Below, in pieces: positions 30,983 to 39,750 of a DNA stretch of 58,307 bases. Each line of letters opens with the position of its first letter. Within the stretch, counting starts at the first letter, position 1. The DNA comes from CAZDET01 sp964504335 (GTDB lineage Bacteria > Bacteroidota > Bacteroidia > Chitinophagales > Saprospiraceae), in assembly GCA_964504335.1 (NCBI GenBank), contig CAZDET010000029.1, forward strand, positions 1 to 58,307. Direction: 5' to 3'. Position numbers and translations under genes: made by a program. The notes under the pieces were generated by a model. The model had not been told where the DNA came from. It was given only the letters and a program-made list of their open reading frames with translations, and searched no databases.

Positions 30983-31366
30983 CGGGCTGGTCCAGGCCGT
31001 GGCCTCAATTTCGACCAGTAGATCCGGCAAAATTAAGCGACTCACCTCTACCATCGTCGAAACGGGATTGATATTCTGAAAATAGCGCCCGTGCACCCGG
31101 CCAATTGCTTCCCACTGATCGATATCGGTCACGAAGATGCGGGTCCGGATAACATCCTGCATACCGCTCTGCATATTTTTGAGGGTTGCCTCAATTCGAG
31201 CCAGAATGAAATCCGTTTGTGCGGCGGCATCTCCTAAACCGATGATTTGGCCATTTTCCACGGCCGTCGTGCCCGCTACCTCGATTAATCGTCCGACGCG
31301 GACAGCGCGGCTGTATGCGACAATACGTTCCCATTCGGTTTGCGTACTGAAAGAATCGCGCTGCAT
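30953..31366 (-). CDS. RidA family protein
   Basis: The 137-residue protein belongs to the YjgF/YER057c/UK114 (RidA) family. VAGTTAVENGQIIGLGDAAAQTDFIL, then VIRTRIFVTDIDQW and NPVSTMVEVSRLILPDLLVEIEA follow the family, including the Arg (in R-T-R) and terminal Glu that line the active-site cleft. RidA hydrolyses reactive 2-aminoacrylate-type imines. The N-terminus is longer than in E. coli RidA. The gene overlaps the 3' end of the convergent T9SS cargo gene by 30 bases and has a strong promoter. Confidence 0.9.
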   Translation of the reverse strand: MQRDSFSTQTEWERIVAYSRAVRVGRLIEVAGTTAVENGQIIGLGDAAAQTDFILARIEATLKNMQSGMQDVIRTRIFVTDIDQWEAIGRVHGRYFQNINPVSTMVEVSRLILPDLLVEIEATAWTSPSAHQVNFSF

Positions 31367-31415
31367 AGAAGCTGAAATTTAAGGGATGTGGATGACTAAT
31401 GGTTTTTTTGACCTC

Positions 31416-31445
31416 CAAAGTTAATTTATTTCCCGAGCCGGCAAA
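31416..31445 (-). promoter_or_regulatory. ridA promoter
   Basis: On the minus strand TTTG (31445-31442) and TAACTTTG (31423-31416) are separated by 18 bases, which is the best consensus match in the window. The start codon is 50 bases downstream. Confidence 0.7.
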
Positions 31446-31552
31446 TAATCCGAAAGTAGCATGTACGATTGCAAATCGCCCCAAACCATCAATGACCAGA
31501 ACTGTTCATTCTGGATAGATCAGACGGCCGACCACCCAATCGATTCAGACGC

Positions 31553-33367
31553 ATGACTACAGAGGATTACAAGTCGATAAGCGAAACCATTCCCCGCCAA
31601 CCGGGGGTCTATCGCTTCATCGACGGCAATGAAACCATCATCTACGTCGGGAAAGCCAAAAACCTGCGCAGCCGCACCTCCTCCTACTTCGGCGCCCGCA
31701 AGGACCGCGCCCACCGAACGCGCGTCATGGTCAAGAATGCCGTCCGCATGGAATTCACCGTAGTCGAATCAGAGGCCGATGCGCTACTCTTGGAAAATGC
31801 CCTAATCAAAAACCACCAACCCCGCTACAACGTCAACCTGAAAGACGACAAAAACTATTCCTACATCTGCATTAAAAACGAGCGGTTTCCCCGTGTTTTC
31901 ATCACGCGGAACGTCCGGCGGGACGGCTCTACCTATTTCGGCCCTTACACCAGTAAAGCGCGCCTGAAAGTTATTCTGGAGTTGATTAAAAAATTGTTTC
32001 CACTACGCACATGTAATCTGGCTCTGACGGAGGAAAATATCCAGGCGGGTAAATTCAAGGTTTGCCTGGAGTACCACATCAAAAATTGCCTCGGTCCCTG
32101 CGAGGGATTGGAAGATGAGGGGCACTACAATCGAAAGGTCGAACAGGTTCGGAATATTCTGAAGGGAAACTTCGGTGCCGTCAAACAGCACTTTCAGGCG
32201 GAGATGAAGGAATTAGCCGCCAATCTCGAATTCGAGAAAGCCCATCAGATCAAGGAAAAACTCACGGCTTTCGAAAATTACCAGAGCAAATCGACCATCG
32301 TCAGCACCACCGTGCGCGACGTGGATGTCTTTACCTTAGCCACCGATGAAGACATTGCCTGTGTAAACTACATCAAGATTGTCAACGGAGCCGTTATCAA
32401 TACTCACACGCAGGAATTAATCCAGAACCTGGATGAGGAGCCCGAAGACCTGCTCGCCTTCACTATCCCCATCATGCGGGAGCGCTTTAATAGTATTGCC
32501 CCCGAAATATTACTGGAACAACCGGTCGATCTCGCCGGCGTGGAGGCCCAGGTGGCAGTCCCTAAAATTGGGGATAAGAAGAAGCTCCTGGAATTGAGCG
32601 CCCGCAATGCCCGGCTGTACCTCAAGCAGCGGCGCAAGGAAATCGTGAGTCGAACCAAAAGACAGACCCCCGGTGAGCGCATTCTCCGCCAATTGCAGCA
32701 GGATTTGCAGATGGATGCAGTCCCTACCCACATCGAGTGCTTCGACAACTCCAATATTCAGGGCTCCAATCCCGTAGCCAGTTGCGTGGTGTTTAAAAAC
32801 GCCCGGCCGGCCAAAAAGGACTACCGGCATTTCAACATCAAAACCGTGGTGGGGCCAGACGACTTTGCCAGCATGCGCGAGGTCGTGCACCGGCGCTATC
32901 GCCGATTGCTCGATGAAGACGACCCGCTGCCCCAACTGGTCATTATCGATGGCGGTAAAGGGCAATTATCCGCAGCGATGGAAAGCATTCGATTGTTGGG
33001 CCTGGAAGAACGCATCACCGTCATCGGCATTGCGAAACGGCTGGAGGAAATTTATTTTCCCGACGATCCCGTACCCCTCCACATCAATAAAAAAAGTGAA
33101 AGCCTCCGCTTGATCCAACAGGCGCGCGATGAAGCCCACCGGTTTGCGGTCGGATTTCATCGCACCAAGCGTTCCCAACACTTCACGCAGACCGAACTGA
33201 CCAAGATCCCCGGCATCGGAGAAAAAACGGCGCGCAAGCTGCTGAGCCATTTTGGTTCGGTCTCCCAACTGAAAAGCGCTACGGCAGCCGAGATCGCAGC
33301 CGTCACCAACGCGCGCATCAGCGAAAAGATCATTACTTACTTTGCCCGGGAATCGACCTCCAATTAG
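31553..33367 (+). CDS. uvrC: Excinuclease ABC subunit C
   Basis: The 604-residue protein is full length. It has an N-terminal GIY-YIG nuclease domain (PGVYRFIDGNETIIYVGKAK), a UVR motif near 205-235 (ANLEFEKAHQIKEKL), a UvrC RNase H-like endonuclease domain (ECFDNSNIQGSNPVASCVVF and VIIDGGKGQL), and a helix-hairpin-helix end (KIPGIGEKTARKLLSHFGS). UvrC makes both incisions around UvrB-bound DNA lesions. The stop lies four bases from the stop of the convergent next gene. Confidence 0.97.
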   Translation: MTTEDYKSISETIPRQPGVYRFIDGNETIIYVGKAKNLRSRTSSYFGARKDRAHRTRVMVKNAVRMEFTVVESEADALLLENALIKNHQPRYNVNLKDDKNYSYICIKNERFPRVFITRNVRRDGSTYFGPYTSKARLKVILELIKKLFPLRTCNLALTEENIQAGKFKVCLEYHIKNCLGPCEGLEDEGHYNRKVEQVRNILKGNFGAVKQHFQAEMKELAANLEFEKAHQIKEKLTAFENYQSKSTIVSTTVRDVDVFTLATDEDIACVNYIKIVNGAVINTHTQELIQNLDEEPEDLLAFTIPIMRERFNSIAPEILLEQPVDLAGVEAQVAVPKIGDKKKLLELSARNARLYLKQRRKEIVSRTKRQTPGERILRQLQQDLQMDAVPTHIECFDNSNIQGSNPVASCVVFKNARPAKKDYRHFNIKTVVGPDDFASMREVVHRRYRRLLDEDDPLPQLVIIDGGKGQLSAAMESIRLLGLEERITVIGIAKRLEEIYFPDDPVPLHINKKSESLRLIQQARDEAHRFAVGFHRTKRSQHFTQTELTKIPGIGEKTARKLLSHFGSVSQLKSATAAEIAAVTNARISEKIITYFARESTSN

Positions 33368-33371
33368 CCGC

Positions 33372-35183
33372 CTACTGCCCGTTACCTCCCGAGCCAGGCT
33401 CAGGGGTGGATTCGGGTACTGCTACCTGTTCGGGCTCGGGTTCCGGAGGACGGACGCCCGGGAACGACAACGAGCCTTGTACCGATCGCGAATAGTAGGT
33501 ATTTGATCGTTTGCTTTTCAGGCCAATCTCCAGGCTGACCTCGTAATTGAGCATTTGACGATCATCAATTTCCATCAGCGGCAACGTCCGGTTGGTTTCC
33601 AACACCATTTCAAATTGGTGGCGGCCCGCCAACGGCTCGATCCGGACAACCTGGACCGCCAATTCTTCGCCACTCCGGCGCACCTGTATATTCTGTACTT
33701 GCGGCAGCTCCTCGAAATCGATGGGATTTTCCGAATCTTCAATATCCAATACCGTGCGCCACTGGAACGCAAATCGTCGGTCCGGCCGCATGCTTAAATC
33801 AAAGCTACCTTTGCCGAGTGCCACGGTAGGATGGGCGCTCGTAGGTAGTTCTTCTTCCACCCAAAGCGCCAGATGGTAACCGGCAAGTGGCTCTTGAGAC
33901 CGAATGCGGTACCGCAGCCGGGCCTGCCCCGGGCGGTTGCGCCGGGACCCGCGGAACAGTTTGCGCTCCGGTTCTCCGGTTACTGTAAAGCGACAGGCTC
34001 CCAGGTCGCCGCGACCCGATGGAAGGTATTCGACGGTCAGTGCAGGTGGACGATTGTACACGCCGGGGTCGAGGTTGTCGATGATCCAGGGCTGTCGGCA
34101 CAATACGTCGGGCACTCCCTCGACGATCAGGTTATGCTGGTGCGCTGTTCCTTCGGTAAGCATAGGAAAGTTCGGGTCCTTACGGAATAGCGGCCGCAGA
34201 TCATTGAAATAGGCGCTGATTTCGGCCGGGCCCGGTAGCGGCGCATACAGAGATCGCCGCGTGTAGGGTCCTTCGAAATCGGTATAAACTATTGTTTCCC
34301 AATCCGTTCCTCGGAAGCTCGTGGCCGCGCTTCGCCCCAGTCCACTATTGGCCGAAATGCGTCCCGCCAGCGGAATATTTACATTGATCCCTACTTCCGA
34401 CTCCAGCTTGGTGCCCTGTTCCGATGTAGCCAAGTGCTTAATCATTACCCCTTCGATCTCGCGCAGGTAATAGGCCTGGCCGATATACTGGGGGTGCTGC
34501 CGGTAGAATTGCCACAGCCGCAGCATCAACTCGGTGGTTCGGACATCGCGTGCCTGGATGATTTCTTCCAGGGGGCTCACGAATGAACCACTTATTGCCA
34601 GCACGATCGACTCGCGGCGGTCGTCTACATCCAGTGCCGTCCGGAAAGCACTGTAGGGCGGCTCGATGCCGGCATCCAGTGCGGATTTCAAGTAGCCGGC
34701 GCAGTTTTTGGTAAGCAGGAAGGCATCAAAGCGCTCATCCGGATCGAGGAGAAACTGCCCGGTAATGGAATCGAGATTCAGTACGTTGGCACTCCGATAA
34801 TGGACAACGCTGAGCGGGGTTTCAATTTCATCCCCGCGAAAGATATACTGCAACAGATTTCCCCCGCTGATATCGGCTACTTCCACCCGGGTGCGAAGCG
34901 TCCGGCGACCTAAAAACCGGTTAATGTCCGGTGGAATGTAATCGCGCCGTTCACCGCGCGGTGCGAATCCGCAGTAGTTGTAGTGTTTCTTGAAGATGCG
35001 TTGCAGGGCATACCCGAGGCTAACCCGCGAGTACGCGCGCTCGGGCGGCCAGCTATCCTCCCGAATTTCCCGCAGGCTTTCGCGCGCCCGACGCACGGAG
35101 CGCTGCGCGTCCAGGTCTGACGCGAGCAGATGGAACAGCATACATAAACAGAAAAGGGCCTTCCCAATCCATCTCCAATTCAT
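33372..35183 (-). CDS. Secreted protein of unknown function
   Basis: From the ATG at 35183 the protein has 603 residues and a signal peptide (ALFCLCMLFHLLASDLDAQ); the longer start ten codons upstream is less likely. After an Arg-rich segment the sequence is mixed alpha/beta without a family I know. A helical region around 180-260 is followed by a long beta-rich part; the last 25 residues are Pro/Glu-rich (RPPEPEPEQVAVPE). A TTCATTTG near-consensus box precedes it. Periplasmic or surface location is inferred only from the signal. Confidence 0.65.
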   Translation of the reverse strand: MNWRWIGKALFCLCMLFHLLASDLDAQRSVRRARESLREIREDSWPPERAYSRVSLGYALQRIFKKHYNYCGFAPRGERRDYIPPDINRFLGRRTLRTRVEVADISGGNLLQYIFRGDEIETPLSVVHYRSANVLNLDSITGQFLLDPDERFDAFLLTKNCAGYLKSALDAGIEPPYSAFRTALDVDDRRESIVLAISGSFVSPLEEIIQARDVRTTELMLRLWQFYRQHPQYIGQAYYLREIEGVMIKHLATSEQGTKLESEVGINVNIPLAGRISANSGLGRSAATSFRGTDWETIVYTDFEGPYTRRSLYAPLPGPAEISAYFNDLRPLFRKDPNFPMLTEGTAHQHNLIVEGVPDVLCRQPWIIDNLDPGVYNRPPALTVEYLPSGRGDLGACRFTVTGEPERKLFRGSRRNRPGQARLRYRIRSQEPLAGYHLALWVEEELPTSAHPTVALGKGSFDLSMRPDRRFAFQWRTVLDIEDSENPIDFEELPQVQNIQVRRSGEELAVQVVRIEPLAGRHQFEMVLETNRTLPLMEIDDRQMLNYEVSLEIGLKSKRSNTYYSRSVQGSLSFPGVRPPEPEPEQVAVPESTPEPGSGGNGQ

Positions 35184-35274
35184 AATGGGCACATTTTCGA
35201 ATCCACAACGCAAATGAAGTCCCGCCTCTTATTATTAGACGAGACTTTCCAATGAACTTGTTCAGTGATTTGCC

Positions 35275-36774
35275 CTACTCGTAGAGTGCCTTCCCGGCAG
35301 CTTCGTATTTATCACCTGCCAGCCAGAAGGGACGCTCATCGGCATCCGCTACCAATCGGGCTACGTAAGCCAGGCCTTTGGCATATCGGGTCACGTAGTC
35401 GAAGTCCAGCCCGTCTGCCTCATCGCTTACCTGGTGGTAGTATTTGAAAATCTCCTGATCGAAAGCGGAAAACCCGGGGCTATACGTTACAGCAGGAACG
35501 CCTTTTTTAGCAAAAGATACATTGTCTGACCGATCGTACAGATTTTGTTCCTCTGCCGGGTCGGGGATAATTCCCAAATCAAAGGGAGCCACTCCCTTTT
35601 CCAGCAGGTCGTTGATACCCAAACGGCCATACCCGAAAATGCCCACAGAATCGGTGGTATTGTACCCTGCTCCATCGGAATTGAGATTGAAAATCACTTG
35701 CTCGAGCGGAATCAGCGGATGGTCGGCGTAGTAGGCACTTCCCAGCAGTCCAATTTCTTCTCCGGTTACGGCAAGGATAATGACGGATCGCCTGGGAGGT
35801 TGTTGGGAAAACGCCCGGGCGGCCGCCAGCAAGGAGACGGTGCCAATCGCGTTATCGCGCGCTCCGTTGAAGATGCTATCGGTTTCGGATACACGGCCGC
35901 CGCGTGAACCGGTGCCGACGTGGTCGAAGTGGGCCGTCAGCAAAACGTACTCGTCTTTCAGCTCGGGATCGCTTCCCTCCAACACGCCAATGACGTTGGG
36001 GGAGGTGAATTTATCGGCTACTACCCCCGAAGATTGGAATTCGGCTTGCAGACCGTCCTCGCTGCGCAAACGCTCCAGCATGGTACCTTCGCGAGAAGAC
36101 TTTATGAAGCCGTAGGGGAGGTCAATTTGCTCCGATTCTTCATCTACCAATTGAATCCCCTGCCGGAAATAATTCCGTAAATCCTGAAACGGAAAGGGCA
36201 ACTGATACAATTCCAGCAACGCAACTGCCCCCCGCTCGGCTGCCAGTTCCCGCTTTTCCCGCCCGGCAAAAAGCGCCGCATTCGGCGACCGGTCATCGGG
36301 GCGGCCAAGGAGCGTCACCACGATTTTGCCTTCCACATCCAAATCGGCATAATCATCGTGATCGGATTCCGGATCAACCCAACCAAATCCGGCAAACACT
36401 ACGGGAGCGCTTCCTTCGTAGGCGGCTCCGGCCAGAATCAGTATATCCTCAGCACTCACTGCCGTATCGCCGATTGTAAGGGCGGCCGTTTCGGGCAGTT
36501 GAGTGCGCTGAAAAGGCACCTGCTGGAAGTAACTTTCCTGTCCCGCTGGCGGCTGATAACCATACGCCTGGAGGTGCGCTGCGATAAATGCCGCGGCCGC
36601 TTCGTTTCCACTGCTTCCCGTATAACGACCTCCGAGCGCATCAGAAGCTAAGAATCGCAGATGCGCTTCTATAGTGGATTGATTCAAATTAAATTCCGGT
36701 AGCTCTTCCTGCGCCATCAGGGGTGTCCCAATCAACAACGGCAGCAGCAACCCCACCACAAAACATGATCTCAT
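35275..36774 (-). CDS. Secreted M28 family zinc peptidase
   Basis: The 499-residue protein has a signal peptide ending LMAQ. A PA-like insert lies around 105-220. The M28 di-zinc ligands are visible: His and Asp in LTAHFDHVGTG, Asp in NGARDNAIGT, Glu-Glu in VTGEEIGLLGS, Asp in NSDGAGY, and His in YYHQVSDEAD. Such enzymes remove N-terminal residues from peptides in the periplasm or outside. A TATTTTTG -7 box lies 28 bases upstream of the start. Confidence 0.92.
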   Translation of the reverse strand: MRSCFVVGLLLPLLIGTPLMAQEELPEFNLNQSTIEAHLRFLASDALGGRYTGSSGNEAAAAFIAAHLQAYGYQPPAGQESYFQQVPFQRTQLPETAALTIGDTAVSAEDILILAGAAYEGSAPVVFAGFGWVDPESDHDDYADLDVEGKIVVTLLGRPDDRSPNAALFAGREKRELAAERGAVALLELYQLPFPFQDLRNYFRQGIQLVDEESEQIDLPYGFIKSSREGTMLERLRSEDGLQAEFQSSGVVADKFTSPNVIGVLEGSDPELKDEYVLLTAHFDHVGTGSRGGRVSETDSIFNGARDNAIGTVSLLAAARAFSQQPPRRSVIILAVTGEEIGLLGSAYYADHPLIPLEQVIFNLNSDGAGYNTTDSVGIFGYGRLGINDLLEKGVAPFDLGIIPDPAEEQNLYDRSDNVSFAKKGVPAVTYSPGFSAFDQEIFKYYHQVSDEADGLDFDYVTRYAKGLAYVARLVADADERPFWLAGDKYEAAGKALYE

Positions 36775-36801
36775 ATTGAATGCTTTCGTAAATTAAGTAG
36801 C

Positions 36802-36809
36802 CAAAAATA
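36802..36809 (-). promoter_or_regulatory. -7 box for the M28 peptidase gene
   Basis: TATTTTTG on the minus strand matches TAnnTTTG 28 bases before the start codon; the -33 element (TTTA at 22 bases) is weak. Confidence 0.45.
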
Positions 36810-36893
36810 GGGGTTTTAGAGCAGTCGCTCCTAAACTTGTGTGGCAGGTGTTGCATTATTCTAACGCAGTATCCGACTCTCTTAAGGCAGCAT

Positions 36894-38825
36894 ATGAATG
36901 AAATCGGAGGATTAGTAGTATTAGGCATTACCGCGCAATGGCTCGCCTGGCGCCTGCGGGTCCCGGCTATTTTGCCCTTAATTCTTGCCGGCTTGGCGGT
37001 TGGCCCGGTGTCGGAATACTATCTGGGGCATCCCATCATCTCGCCGAGGTATGACCCGGAAACGGGTCAGGGATTATTTCCGGGGGAACTCCTGTTCAAA
37101 TTTGTCAACCTGGCCATCGGCCTCATTCTGTTTGAAGGCGGGTTGACCCTCAACCGGAATGAGATTAAAGGGCAGGGAAGCACGATCGGACGCCTGGTCA
37201 CCCTGGGGCCCCTTATCACCGTGGTGGTGGCCGCCATTGGTGCCCACTATATCGTGGGGCTGAGCTGGAGCCTTTCGTTCATGTTCAGCACATTAGTAGT
37301 TGTAACGGGCCCCACGGTCATCGCTCCCATCATGCGGCAACTCAATCTCAAACGGCAAGTGGGAACGGTGCTCAAGTGGGAAAGCATCATCATCGATCCG
37401 TTAGGGGCCTTTCTAGCCGTGCTGATGTTCGATTTTATCAAAGCCTGGTACACCGAGGATTTGTCTACCTCCGAAGCCATTCTCGAATTTGCACGTTCGT
37501 TTCTTATCGGAACAGCCCTGGGCTTTATTTTGGGCTACCTGCTCTACCAATTGATCAAGCGCCTGTTCATTCCCCAATTTTTGTTGAATGTGGCAACGTT
37601 GGCGCTGGTCATCGGTGCTTTTATGTTGTCCGACCTATTAGTTCCGGAAAGCGGTTTGCTTACGGCGGTTGTGATGGGTGCCACCCTTGGCAACCTCGAT
37701 GTGCCTTATTTCCGCGAAATCCTGGACTTCAAGGAGAGCCTGACCATTTTGCTAATCAGCCTGTTGTTCATTTTGCTATCGGCCAATATGAGTGTGGAGC
37801 AACTGCTGCTGGTTTCCCGGCCGGAAAGTTTGCTGTTGCTGTTGGTGATCATCGTCCTGGCGCGGCCCGCCAGCGTGTTCCTCTCCCTTAGACAGTCCAA
37901 GCTGACCTGGCGCGATAAGGCATTTATTTCCTGGGTAGGTCCCCGGGGGATTGTGGCTGCGGGCGTGGCTTCTCTGTTCGGCCTGGAGTTGGAGGAGTTA
38001 GGAGTTCCACAAGCCGAGATGATTAAGCCGTTAGTATTTATGATCGTGCTCGGCACGGTATTATTGAATGCCACCCTGGTTGGTATCGTCGGTAGGTACC
38101 TGAAAGTCGTACTTCCCGAGGGGAGCGGAGTGCTCATTCTGGGCGCCAGTGAAGGGGCCAGAACCATTGCCAAAGATTTACAGAATATCGGCCGGCGCGT
38201 TGTTTTGGTGAGCAATTCCCGTTCCAACGTTTCGGAGGCCCATGAAATGGACATTGACGCTATCCACGCCGACATCTACGATGAATCCCTCCTCGAAAGC
38301 AACGATCTCAACGACATCGGTTACCTCCTGGCGCTCTCGGGAAGTGAGGAAGACAACTTTTATGCGCTCAATCGCCTGAAAGAATACGTCGGAGGTAACC
38401 GGACCATGCGGCTGCTTACCAAGAAAGAAAGCCAGGGCGGCAAGATCGATCATCAGGCGTTGTTTAGCCCCTTTGCCAGTTTTTTGCTCTTCAATCGCAT
38501 GGCCCGGCGGCATCCGGAAGTGCAGCAAGTGGAAATCCGCAATCCGGAGCACTACAACCTGCTGCTCGAACAACTTCGGCAGGAAAAGCAAATTCCGTTG
38601 TACTTGCGCAATGAACTCGACAACGAAATTCAATTCATCACCGCCGATGGCATTACCCCGGAATTCGAGCCTGGAAACGTCCTGCACTACCTCGGAAATC
38701 CCGAGCGGATTGAGCTGCCCTTGGAGGAAGAGAAAGAAGAAAACGCGAACGAGTCCAATTCGGAAGAAACCGAATCACCTAGCGATGATTCAACAATTTC
38801 CGTAACGCAGCAGGAGAGTAATTGA
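36894..38825 (+). CDS. Cation:proton antiporter (CPA family) with an RCK domain
   Basis: From the ATG at 36894 the protein has 643 residues. The first 410 residues are 12-13 membrane helices of the Na+/H+ exchanger fold, including FEGGLTLN and the polar half-helices GPTVIAPIMRQL and SPRGIVAA-type WVGPRGIVAAGVASLF. Residues about 420-520 are a Rossmann RCK domain (VLILGASEGARTIAKDL) that should bind a nucleotide and gate transport. The tail is Glu-rich. It probably exchanges Na+ or K+ for protons at the inner membrane. An upstream in-frame ATG adds a Cys-rich 19 residues and is rejected. The last 47 bases overlap the convergent gene. Confidence 0.9.
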   Translation: MNEIGGLVVLGITAQWLAWRLRVPAILPLILAGLAVGPVSEYYLGHPIISPRYDPETGQGLFPGELLFKFVNLAIGLILFEGGLTLNRNEIKGQGSTIGRLVTLGPLITVVVAAIGAHYIVGLSWSLSFMFSTLVVVTGPTVIAPIMRQLNLKRQVGTVLKWESIIIDPLGAFLAVLMFDFIKAWYTEDLSTSEAILEFARSFLIGTALGFILGYLLYQLIKRLFIPQFLLNVATLALVIGAFMLSDLLVPESGLLTAVVMGATLGNLDVPYFREILDFKESLTILLISLLFILLSANMSVEQLLLVSRPESLLLLLVIIVLARPASVFLSLRQSKLTWRDKAFISWVGPRGIVAAGVASLFGLELEELGVPQAEMIKPLVFMIVLGTVLLNATLVGIVGRYLKVVLPEGSGVLILGASEGARTIAKDLQNIGRRVVLVSNSRSNVSEAHEMDIDAIHADIYDESLLESNDLNDIGYLLALSGSEEDNFYALNRLKEYVGGNRTMRLLTKKESQGGKIDHQALFSPFASFLLFNRMARRHPEVQQVEIRNPEHYNLLLEQLRQEKQIPLYLRNELDNEIQFITADGITPEFEPGNVLHYLGNPERIELPLEEEKEENANESNSEETESPSDDSTISVTQQESN

Positions 38826-39252
38826 TCGATTTTAAGGTTTTTCGGTCGCGCTTTCGGTATACCAGCCAGTAGGAGCCACTGGGTTCGATAAACGCTTCCT
38901 CCCCCCGTTCTTTTGCGTAGTAGGCGGCTGTTGCCTCCGCCTCTTCCCTGGTGCGACACACTTTACTCATATTCGAACGCTGCACTTCGTCGAACAAGCT
39001 GCGGAATTGTTCTCCAAGACCGAATTCAAGAATAGCCCCGCTTAACACGTACTGAAGATCACACAGGGCGTCGGCAACTTCGACGAGGTCGTTGTCGGCA
39101 ATTGCGGCCTCTAGTTCGGCTAGTTCCTCTCGGAGTAAAGCTACCCGCAAGGCACAGCGCTCCGGTGCGGGGATGGTTGGTTGAGGTTCGATAGGATGCT
39201 TAAACGTTCGGTGGAATTCAGCGACCTGATTGAGCGTATCCGGTTGATCCAT
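38779..39252 (-). CDS. MazG-like nucleotide pyrophosphohydrolase
   Basis: From ATG 39252 the product has 157 residues. The all-alpha NTP-PPase core shows the EE..E pattern LREELAELEAAIADNDLVEVADALCDLQYVL, with Glu and Asp residues that chelate Mg2+. Homologues of this size are annotated phosphoribosyl-ATP pyrophosphohydrolase-like but act on various (d)NTPs. The C-terminal 50 residues (AFIEPSGSYWLVYRKRDRKTLKSI) are a beta-hairpin extension. It overlaps the antiporter 3' end by 47 bases, and a -7 box lies 30 bases upstream of the start. Confidence 0.85.
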   Translation of the reverse strand: MDQPDTLNQVAEFHRTFKHPIEPQPTIPAPERCALRVALLREELAELEAAIADNDLVEVADALCDLQYVLSGAILEFGLGEQFRSLFDEVQRSNMSKVCRTREEAEATAAYYAKERGEEAFIEPSGSYWLVYRKRDRKTLKSINYSPAALRKLLNHR

Positions 39253-39281
39253 GAGGTTGGTTTGGTATATAAGTTGGGAGG

Positions 39282-39289
39282 CAAAGCTA
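39282..39289 (-). promoter_or_regulatory. -7 box for the MazG-like gene
   Basis: TAGCTTTG on the minus strand matches TAnnTTTG; the gap to the ATG is 29 bases. No clear -33 element is seen. Confidence 0.45.
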
Positions 39290-39709
39290 CTAATCCGGGA
39301 GAAAAGGAGGCGGATGGTGCGTCGGTTGGGAAGGGGAAACTGGCGCCGTTCGGCAGTTGAGGGGCGCATCTCTTCTTGTTAAGAGTATTCAGTGGGTGGG
39401 GATATTCCCGCCCTTCCACCACCACACATGCAGGGTACCAAAGGCGTAATCGCCTTTTCAACCTTCCGAAAAGCTCCCTGTTGCGCAACCGTTTTCTACC
39501 CCAACACTCGGGCTTTTTTCCTTAGTTGTCAAGGTTGCCAATCAACATAAGTGTAAATAAACGTTTAGTACGGCTTTTCCCCCTTCATCTGGGCTCCTTT
39601 CCATTCGTTAAAAATTACTCGACCAACGCTGCCGTACCCAATAAACTTTTCTGCCCTCAACCGTTCTTACATTGGTCGATTCGTCGCACTTAATTGATGC
39701 ACGATCTAG
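39290..39709. other. Long divergent intergenic region with structured segments
   Basis: No gene is supported across these 420 bases. A near-perfect 20-bp palindrome (GGGTGGGGAT and its inverse with two wobble pairs) lies at 39394-39413. AAAGGCG-TAAT-CGCCTTT forms a terminator-like hairpin at 39440-39457. The rest is pyrimidine-rich on the plus strand. A small RNA is possible but not shown. Confidence 0.45.
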
Positions 39710-39717
39710 TACATTTG
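39710..39717 (+). promoter_or_regulatory. -7 box for the arginine decarboxylase gene
   Basis: TACATTTG matches TAnnTTTG. It lies downstream of two possible upstream starts (39694, 39697) and 33 bases before the GTG at 39751, which supports the GTG as the true start. Confidence 0.5.
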
Positions 39718-39750
39718 CACCACAATTTACGACATTCAACATCATCGCTA

